Below are positions 7,810 to 10,078 of a stretch of 10,078 nt of DNA, one piece after another. Each line of letters begins with the position of its first letter. Position 1 is the first letter of the stretch. The notes beneath the pieces are model-generated. The model saw only the letters and a program-made list of their open reading frames with translations, did no database searches and had not been told where the DNA came from. Origin of the DNA: Phoronis ovalis. Taxonomy: Eukaryota; Phoronida; Phoronidae. The stretch covers positions 1 to 10,078 of the forward strand of contig JAOXYB010068279.1 of assembly GCA_028565635.1 (NCBI GenBank). Reading direction: 5' to 3'. The position numbers and the translations under genes are program-made.

Positions 7810-8023
7810 TTGATCTCATAATGTATAAATAATCGAAATTTCGTAATAATTTTGCGAAAAACATAATTTCCTTCAAGGCACCTGAATAAAAGTGAAAACA
7901 GCGACACTACCTAATGTAGAACGTAGTATTTTGAACTTTTCAAATGTTGATTCTTTTATGAAAAATGTTTTAAAAAATTGGACGTAAAATCAACATAGAA
8001 AACAAGTACATCGCCGCATGTCG
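7810..8023 (+). repeat. Left arm of the long inverted repeat
   Basis: Its reverse complement aligns along its length with 8448-8663. Landmarks shared by both arms, read in right-arm orientation, are TGTTTTCTA, TTGATTTTACGTCCAA, AAAACATTTTTCATAAAA, ACGTTCTACATTAGG and CGAAATTTCGATTATT. Relative to the right arm it lacks four bases near 7996 and has a short GTA insertion near 7905. Confidence 0.75.
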
Positions 8024-8447
8024 CTGAACTCGCTTTACATGGGAAATCAACACTAAAGGAAAACGGTGGTAATTTGCATATCAATTGAGAAGTACACCAT
8101 CCGGGTAAAGAATATTTTGTCTAGCACTTGCGTAACATTAACTTTACTAAGGGACACTCCCAAAAAGTAGCGAGAAGCATGCCGCTTAAAAGCAACTATC
8201 CGATTATACCAAACAAGTTATAAATAATATTTTGAAACTTCATGAGGAGGAAAAAAGTAGTCACAAACATATTTACACTTAGTAAACGTTATGGAAAAGA
8301 AACTCCCATGTGGAATGTTTTGGCAATGTTTCACATGTCACTAGAAAAACTGTGATAATCATCACACAGTGATTCTGCATATTTCGTATGTTTCGGCATT
8401 GTCCCTTGTGCATAAAGCTCTTCCAACTACCCTCCTTATGATTTTCG

Positions 8448-8663
8448 GCGACATCTGGCGAGATACTTGTTTTCTATATATGTTGATTTTACGTCCAACT
8501 TTTTAAAACATTTTTCATAAAAAAATCTGCATTTAAAAAATTCAAAATACCACGTTCTACATTAGGTGTCGCCGTTTTCACTTTTATTTAGGTGTCTTGA
8601 AGGTAATTATGTTTTTCCCAAGGTTATTGCGAAATTTCGATTATTTATACATTATGAGATCAA
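8448..8663 (-). repeat. Right arm of the long inverted repeat
   Basis: This is the inverted partner of 7810-8023. The outermost 98 bases differ at about eight positions. The plus-strand frame starting at 8566 stays open through this arm and beyond to 8784; the matching frame in the left arm is also open, but no protein family is recognised. Confidence 0.75.
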
Positions 8664-9712
8664 TAAAGACAATAGTAGAGACGATATTATGAATTACTTG
8701 TTTTCACCTATAAAGACTAATAAAACACGTTACAGTGATATTTGTCCAGTTTTGAATTGTTTCAAGCTGGCAGTATTAAATTAAAAGAAATTCTAGGCAT
8801 TTATTACAATTTAGTAAAATTACTAATTATTGCTGAATTTGGCTTTAAATAGTCCACGATCTGCTCATTGCACTTGTCAAGCACTAAATGTTTGAACTTG
8901 ACACTTTAGGAAATATACATACATTTTAGGGGTGGTTAAAAGCTGATTGTTACTAGGGAAACAGACTATACATATGGCAAATGATATGCATTTTTGTTTA
9001 TTTCAGTCACTGCTGATTACAATTAGTATAGTAGCCATCTGTGCCAAATGCGATCATTTTGGAAAAGAAGCATTCCTATACATAATGTCTCTCTTAAAGG
9101 CATAAAGAAATAAAATATCAATACTAACTAAATTTAAGTGTTAGATACCATGATTTAGAGATTGAATTACGAGGCAGATGGCTAAACTTGAAGTAATAGC
9201 AAGTGAACGTCATTATAAATTCTCAAAATTTAATAGATGATAAAGTTCATTTGTACACACAAAAAAACAAGAAACAGCTGATTAAGAAGACAACAATAAA
9301 TAAACAATACTGCTAATACCAACAAATTAGTAATACACCAACCAAACCTACATACCTCAAAATCAAAATGCAACAAAACTATTATATATATAGCATGGAA
9401 ATATAATTAATCTGAAGCAACACCTACTGAGTTAGGCGAATCAAATATTACTGGATTACTGGATATACAACATGAAACCCTCAAGATAATGGTGCGAGTG
9501 AACATCACTTTGTAAAGATATGTGGTATACACTAAAGATTCCGAAATAAAATATAGACCTGCATTATACCTTAGCTGCTTATACGTTATCCTTACCAATA
9601 TGAATTAGAAGCAAATAAATCACACGCTTTAGTTACATCCTAGCATTGATGTCAATAGGTGTCACTACTGCATACTAGAATAAATTATGTTAAAATAAAG
9701 GCCAATTTTACT
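8664..9712. other. AT-rich stretch with no recognisable gene
   Basis: I see no gene, RNA or mobile-element signature. The minus-strand frame of 63 codons at 9407-9598 shows no family features and is not called. A short TATATATATA run lies near 9382-9391. Confidence 0.5.
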
Positions 9713-9719
9713 AAAAAAA
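9713..9719 (-). terminator. RNA polymerase III T7 terminator
   Basis: Seven A residues on the plus strand give TTTTTTT on the minus strand, two bases after the end of the tRNA-like sequence. A run of four or more T directly after a tRNA is the standard Pol III termination signal. Its position supports the tRNA reading. Confidence 0.6.
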
Positions 9720-9721
9720 GA

Positions 9722-9796
9722 TGTAGAATTTGTTTATCTATCCCACTATCTCTCACATGCTAAGTCTGCGAGCTCTACCATTTGAGCTAATTCTAC
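9722..9796 (-). pseudogene. tRNA-Ala(AGC)-like relic
   Basis: On the minus strand the 75 bases follow the tRNA-Ala layout. The acceptor stem GTAGAAT/ATTCTAC is a perfect seven pairs, with TA at positions 8-9. The D arm GCTC-AAATGGTA-GAGC is intact and contains the GG pair. The anticodon loop TTAGCAT carries AGC (9761-9759). The anticodon stem is disrupted with about two extra bases, and the T stem GTGGG/AACAA is largely unpaired, with ATAGATA replacing a normal T loop. The G3:U70 pair that alanyl-tRNA synthetase reads is A:U here. It is therefore a decayed tRNA gene or the head of a tRNA-derived SINE. The matched acceptor stem and the terminator are notable. Confidence 0.6.
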
Positions 9797-10078
9797 ACTG
9801 TGAAAAAATAACTAATTTGAACTCAGTTTGAACTTAAGACGTGGTGACCTGCATATTGGGACAACATTGATCCATATCCCGAAATCTCACATGATTATAA
9901 AAATTGCTTTGTACTATAGTGATAATATAAGAAAAATAGCCACACTGTGCTGTTCAAAAAGATTAATGTGAACGTAAGTTCTGGTTCGTTATTGATATAT
10001 TGATTATGATTAATGATTACGTACTTGTACCAACATAATGCCATGACTTTATACGTATTAAAAGTTCCAAAGAATATA
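9797..10078. other. AT-rich end of window, no features
   Basis: Upstream of the tRNA-like relic in its own sense. No gene or repeat was recognised. Confidence 0.5.

Larger units (their letters stand above)
7810..8663. mobile_element. Long inverted repeat, foldback-like element
   Basis: The left arm 7810-8023 and the right arm 8448-8663 are inverted copies of about 215 bases, roughly 90% identical by eye with small indels, around a spacer of about 424 bases. The outer ends are TTGATCTC and GAGATCAA; the match stops abruptly there on both sides. I found no clear target-site duplication and no transposase frame, so it fits a foldback or MITE-like element, or an inverted duplication. If transcribed through, it would fold into a long dsRNA that Dicer could cut. 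The spacer has a small hairpin TGTGAT/ATCACA at 8351-8366. Confidence 0.65.

Noticed and set aside
8351-8366. TGTGAT/ATCACA mini-hairpin as a separate regulatory RNA
   Set aside because: Only six pairs, inside the inverted-repeat spacer; too weak to call.
1-10078. CRISPR array, integron, prophage or other prokaryotic system
   Set aside because: No regularly spaced direct repeats, no dense genes and no bacterial signals; the content is eukaryotic.

Overview
This window looks like non-coding nuclear DNA from an animal, most likely an invertebrate. It is AT-rich (about one third G+C by eye). It has no operon-like gene packing, no ribosome binding sites and no intact long gene. What can be recognised is typically metazoan: two decayed non-LTR retrotransposon (LINE) copies, a decayed tRNA-Ala-like gene with an RNA polymerase III terminator, a long inverted repeat, and an almost perfect short hairpin that resembles a microRNA precursor. 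I cannot name the species or phylum from sequence alone.

Layout. 1-860: no gene; a 12-bp E-box palindrome and a short direct repeat lie at the left edge. 862-1182: an unrecognised open frame. 1183-2750: gene-poor, AT-rich, with a TTTA microsatellite and one unrecognised minus-strand open frame. About 2750-4049: minus-strand relic of a LINE with an ORF1 carrying a PHD-like zinc finger, then a coiled-coil-like piece, then what may be part of ORF2. About 4085-4931: minus-strand relic of another LINE segment, covering the endonuclease-RT linker and the first RT motifs. 5203-5602: a GC-richer stretch with overlapping open frames and possible splice sites, unrecognised. 5936-6022: the miRNA-like hairpin. 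6087-6244: an exon-like open frame after a good splice acceptor. 6245-7740: AT-rich, little content. 7747-7780: a CTCF-like motif and an imperfect palindrome. 7810-8663: a long inverted repeat with arms of about 215 bp around a spacer of about 424 bp. 8664-9720: nothing recognisable. 9713-9796: the minus-strand tRNA-Ala-like relic and its T7 terminator.

The elements do not form a pathway. The window is best read as intergenic or intronic sequence rich in transposon debris. The leads most likely to be active biology are the 5936-6022 hairpin and the 7810-8663 inverted repeat, both of which could yield double-stranded RNA if transcribed. No convincing new gene system is visible.
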